64,000 nucleotides of DNA from Scatophagus argus. Lineage: Eukaryota > Chordata > Actinopteri > Scatophagidae. Under the pieces are notes generated by a model. It was given only the letters and a program-made list of their open reading frames with translations. It had not been told where the DNA came from and made no database searches. The stretch is from positions 9,610,001-9,674,000 of the forward strand of contig NC_058501.1 in NCBI RefSeq assembly GCF_020382885.2. Reading direction: 5' to 3'. The translations under genes and the position numbers were made by a program. The first letter of the stretch is position 1, and every line of letters begins with the position of its first letter. This document shows positions 61,833-64,000 of the stretch, in pieces.

Positions 61833-62997
61833 CCACGTCTCAGAATAGGAAGGAGGGGAGGGGCTGTTGTACAACTGGAGTGATCCCGAAACTCTGCAAA
61901 GTTCCACAGAAGCATGCCTAGGATTCCAGAGGTGCCACCAGGGGAGCATGTTTTGTGTGGTCTTACCTTCCTCAGGACAAGTGACACAAACACACAGACA
62001 CACACAAAGATCAGTCGGGGTGGTTAGAGACAAGCCTCAATGGGTGGAGGTGCAGCGTGTGGGAAAGCTCCAGGGGATTTGGTGAGTTGATCTGTAAAAA
62101 TGTGGACAATGCCGGAGAGGGCTTGCCACCAACAGCTGTAGTTAGGGAGGGCGCAGAGTTGGGATGGGAGATATGGGAGAGTGTAAAGACTACCGTTATA
62201 CATTCTGACAAAACCTGATATTATGATGCTCGAGGCTTTGTTAGATTGTGAAACAGAAAAAGGACTTTTCTCTCTGGGGTCTACAATAACACCCTCTGCC
62301 CATCTGTGCTGCACTTGCCTGACCAAGCATACAGATAGGCACGAAGATAATCTTGTCAATGAGATTTGAGTAGATTTAATATCTCATCACATAACGGCAC
62401 ATTCACCAAATTACACTCACTGCCATAATGCCACAACATAATCCACATTTGACTAGAGAATGTCCTCACCGTTAAACCCTTTTGAAAATAGTTGATGTGA
62501 AACAATAAAGACAACAACACGAGCCATCACTAACAAATCTGTACAATAATTACCTGCGCTGTAAGTGTCTGTACAATAATATTTGTAATCCAACTTTTTG
62601 ACCTTCCATGCTTTGAGAGCAAAAACTTCTAAACTAAAAAAACTTTAGGTCATATATTCACATGTATAGCCTAACTCTAACTAGATTTTGTCACTATACA
62701 TCTTTAAAATGACATGAACGAACAGTGAACTTGACAAAATGAGCAACTTAACACTTACGTCATTTCTTTTTCTCTAGTTTCCAGTCTTTTTTCATTGTAT
62801 GGTATTAAAAAAGCTAAAACTGCAATTCCATTTCCACACAGCAACCAAAAAATGATGTTCCCTGTCTGTTACACATGATCAAGGCACCTACCCAGGTCCA
62901 ACAGCCAGAACTTGCAGTTGTCAGAATGTCCTCCCGGTGCTGAATCCATGGAGCAAAACGGGTTCAGGGATACTAAGGACTCGATCCCACGGGCCAT
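47021..62997 (-). CDS. trio: trio (triple functional domain protein), GEF2-SH3-Ig-kinase half
   Basis: Trio is a Rho-family guanine nucleotide exchange factor that controls actin and axon guidance. I joined 25 exons in continuous frame (4353 nt, 1450 aa from the 62997 ATG). Listed 5' to 3' by end coordinates they are 62892-62997, 57261-57547, 56972-57142, 55647-55742, 55122-55270, 54890-54956, 54689-54792, 54462-54531, 54192-54281, 54004-54096, 53852-53902, 53650-53727, 53134-53325, 52775-52952, 51711-52609, 50502-50752, 50243-50372, 50102-50129, 49625-49787, 49334-49455, 49058-49136, 48471-48671, 48218-48356, 47625-47811, 47021-47442. Domains are DH about 270-450, PH about 460-572, Gly/Ser linker 578-877, SH3 about 890-955, Ig about 1015-1108 and kinase about 1128-1383. 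[20 protein letters not shown] in the SH3 and the [10 protein letters not shown] ending favour trio over kalirin. Spectrin repeats and GEF1 are off the right edge. Confidence 0.96.
49334..49787 (-). CDS. trio: trio exons: Ig-like domain
   Basis: Exons 49625-49787 and 49334-49455 encode [40 protein letters not shown] and [20 protein letters not shown], ending in SSASLRVS. The Cys pair (LRCKV and YTCIA), the Trp and the DSGVYTC motif of an I-set Ig fold are present. Confidence 0.95.
50014..50060. repeat. (CT)n(CA)n microsatellite in trio intron
   Basis: A CT run at 50014-50046 followed by CACACACA, in the intron downstream (in transcript sense) of the 28-nt micro-exon at 50102-50129. Confidence 0.95.
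50102..50752 (-). CDS. trio: trio exons: second SH3 domain and basic tail
   Basis: Exons 50502-50752, 50243-50372 and 50102-50129. The SH3 has [20 protein letters not shown] and the ALYDY-equivalent QDY, and Trp in [12 protein letters not shown]. It is followed by [39 protein letters not shown] and the 28-nt micro-exon LLNPNFIHD. This matches TRIO closely. Confidence 0.95.
50988..51130 (+). repeat. dispersed repeat, copy 2
   Basis: ATAAGATAGAAATTAAGTTC, AAGCAGAAGTTACAACA, CCGAGCAAAGCTGACATAAG and GAAGAAGAAACTCAGC parallel the copy at 45295-45390. A stretch is inserted in the middle. It lies in the trio intron between the linker exon and the SH3 exon. Confidence 0.65.
51711..52609 (-). CDS. 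trio: trio large exon: Gly/Ser/Pro-rich linker
   Basis: A single exon of 899 nt (300 codons) follows [10 protein letters not shown]. It has poly-Gly and poly-Ser runs ([20 protein letters not shown]), then [41 protein letters not shown] and [20 protein letters not shown]. It is likely disordered and phosphorylated. The order matches the TRIO linker, though the Gly/Ser tracts vary in length between species. Confidence 0.95.
52775..53325 (-). CDS. trio: trio exons: PH domain of GEF2
   Basis: Exons 53134-53325 and 52775-52952 encode [40 protein letters not shown] and [15 protein letters not shown], then [20 protein letters not shown] and [18 protein letters not shown]. The C-terminal Trp helix typical of PH domains is present ([11 protein letters not shown]). 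Confidence 0.95.
53650..55742 (-). CDS. trio: trio exons: second Dbl-homology (RhoGEF) domain
   Basis: There are nine exons, 55647-55742 to 53650-53727. Key motifs are [37 protein letters not shown] (conserved region 1 of DH), [51 protein letters not shown] (conserved region 3) and [23 protein letters not shown]2 of Trio activates RhoA; that specificity is family knowledge. All introns are short (about 70-400 nt). Confidence 0.96.
56972..57547 (-). CDS. trio: trio exons: basic linker and Gly/Glu-rich spacer before GEF2
   Basis: There are two exons (57261-57547 and 56972-57142). They encode [40 protein letters not shown] and [10 protein letters not shown], then [40 protein letters not shown] and QPDSQDDK. 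This is nearly residue-for-residue the linker of vertebrate TRIO upstream of GEF2. The acceptor of the second exon has a (CT)n microsatellite as its polypyrimidine tract. Confidence 0.95.
57150..57185. repeat. (GA)n microsatellite at a trio splice acceptor
   Basis: A plus-strand GA run ends 8 bp from the exon start at 57142. On the trio strand it is the CT polypyrimidine tract feeding the CTGTCCAG acceptor. Confidence 0.95.
57704..58095. mobile_element. hAT-type non-autonomous transposon (MITE)
   Basis: The left end CAGGGACGCCGAT and the right end (read inverted) CATAGGCGCTGGC are related terminal inverted repeats. An identical 8-bp direct repeat, CTGACAGG, flanks the element (57696-57703 and 58096-58103), the target-site length of hAT elements. 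The 392-bp interior repeats GGTGGGTGCTCG and has no transposase. It lies in a trio intron. Confidence 0.82.
61798..61831. repeat. (GT)n microsatellite
   Basis: Uninterrupted GT run in a trio intron. Confidence 0.95.
62892..62997 (-). CDS. trio: trio alternative first coding exon
   Basis: This 106-nt exon opens [20 protein letters not shown] and runs to FWLLDL, then joins in phase 1 (split Asp) to the [10 protein letters not shown] exon at 57547. The ATG context is GAAATGG, and an in-frame TGA sits 15 nt upstream. There is no obvious acceptor, so it looks like a first exon with its own promoter. The resulting protein would skip the spectrin repeats and GEF1, as in kalirin Duet. Isoform use is inferred. 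Confidence 0.75.
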
Positions 62998-64000
62998 TTC
63001 AGCCAAATATCAAACCTCTGCGATTCTGACTTGCGGTGTTCCCTCACAGCATCTCCACAGGTATGACAACTGACTTTAAATTTCTATGCAAAAAAAAGAA
63101 ATCTGTTTGACAAGTAAGGACTGTGCCGTACTGATGTCACGAGAATTCCAGGGAGAGAAAGTGTGAAGTCTAGTGTGGGGAAAAAGAAAAGTCAAATGCA
63201 ACACAAGGGAGTAGGATGTTTTCTCTCTCTCTCTCTCTTTGTATCTCCTTCCCTCCCTCTCTCGTGAGTGGGCTGCTGTGAGGATATTGGGCAAGCCTCC
63301 ACTGTGCCTCTCCTGTTCCAAAGGGATGTCTGTAAACATGCAGCACATCTACCGTAGTACCCTTTGTAGAAGCACCCACTCAGTTTGTGTGGGTGGGTGC
63401 ATATTTTACAGGCATTAGGATGCATACAAGTTGCGCAGTATGCTTCGAACAAATATAGACCTGGTTATGAAATCCAAGAGAAGAAAACAACAAAATGCTC
63501 AGAGGAAAATAAATCTGTCATTTCCAACAGTTGGGTACAAATTTCCGTTTTTTTTCTACAATTGAGAATCTCAAATAAAGTAACATTATCACTTCATCTG
63601 ACAGACTGGCTGGATGCACAAAGATCTCTCTGTTTAAGTCTGAGAGTGTGTGTTTGTGTGTGCGTGTGTCCATCCTGGGCTCTAAACACACTCTCTTCTG
63701 TATGCACACGCACACACTTGTACATACACCGCCTGCCCTTACTCTCAGTTCTTTACACAGTCATTTTATCAATAATGCTGTCATCAAGTGTGTACTTTTG
63801 TATTCATTTCATTCAGAGAATCAACCTGCATGTTTTGGTAAACGGGGGAATTCCAACAACCTGACAGAAAAACATGATCAGTATGTGAGCAAAAAAGCTC
63901 TAAATGTGATTTAACAGGAATGTGTAGGTTTGCACAGGTTTCAGTGGCTAATTGAGGAACACAGGACTTTATTAAACATTTATAAAATACACACCGTGGA
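62998..64000 (-). promoter_or_regulatory. candidate alternative trio promoter and upstream intron
   Basis: The 5' flank of the alternative first exon. It contains a short 5' UTR with an in-frame stop, a (CT)n run at 63218-63239 and GT/AC tracts near 63650-63720. No TATA box or CpG cluster could be assigned. For the long trio isoform this is intron. The right end holds no other gene. Confidence 0.35.
63218..63239. repeat. (CT)n tract
   Basis: Short CT dinucleotide run upstream of the alternative trio exon. Confidence 0.85.

Larger units (their letters stand above)
57548..62891 (-). other. trio intron between alternative first exon and shared exon
   Basis: A 5.3-kb intron with a hAT-like MITE (57704-58095) and a (GT)n tract (61798-61831). 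No exon with both sites and matching phase was found inside. Confidence 0.6.

Noticed and set aside
61966..62100. Possible trio exon ending GAGGAAG/GTAAGA on the minus strand
   Set aside because: The donor is good but there is no acceptor in the GT-rich sequence upstream, and the joined phases already work without it.
47021..63000. Kalirin (kalrn) as the identity of the right-hand gene
   Set aside because: The domain order is the same, but the SH3, linker and C-terminal tail sequences fit trio better, notably the tail ending [10 protein letters not shown] and the Gly/Ser linker.

Overview
This is a vertebrate nuclear window, almost certainly from a ray-finned (teleost) fish. Genes are split into many short exons with GT-AG introns. 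Intergenic DNA is AT-rich and full of CA/GA microsatellites. The dispersed repeats are of teleost type: a tRNA-headed SINE, LINE 3' ends with TTATCTTA tails, and hAT-like and foldback MITEs. There is no operon structure. Four regions carry five protein-coding genes; all exons were joined by hand from splice sites and phase.

(1) About 0.8-21.85 kb, minus strand: the 5' half of cobl (cordon-bleu actin nucleator). It starts at the ATG at 21847, has a 13.5 kb first intron, and runs off the left edge before the actin-binding WH2 exons.

(2) 24.0-38.3 kb, plus strand: three tandem rhodopsin-class chemokine receptor genes of 359, 338 and about 385 aa. They lie head-to-head with cobl. Each is complete, with DRY, TM7 NPxxY-type and N-terminal Tyr/Asp features. 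The first two share a phase-1 intron at the same codon in TM1. The second lacks the usual W-x-F-G stretch of extracellular loop 1.

(3) About 38.3-44.3 kb: intergenic, with LINE fossils.

(4) 47.0-63.0 kb, minus strand: the 3' half of trio. It carries the second DH-PH RhoGEF module, a Gly/Ser-rich linker, an SH3, an Ig-like domain and a protein kinase domain. Twenty-five exons are phase-consistent. The most 5' of them (62892-62997) has its own strong-context ATG after an in-frame stop. It therefore reads as an alternative first exon for a short GEF2-SH3-Ig-kinase protein of 1450 aa, analogous to the kalirin 'Duet' form. The spectrin repeats and GEF1 of full-length trio would lie beyond the right edge.

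The genes do not form one pathway. cobl and trio both act on the actin cytoskeleton (nucleation, and Rho-family GTPase activation), and chemokine receptors signal through heterotrimeric G proteins to cell migration, but their adjacency may simply be inherited synteny. I found no clearly novel biological system. The best leads are the alternative trio promoter and exon, the aberrant extracellular loop of the second receptor, two strong intronic foldbacks, a hAT-type MITE with an intact 8-bp target duplication, and a perfect-consensus CTCF-like site between cobl and the receptor cluster.
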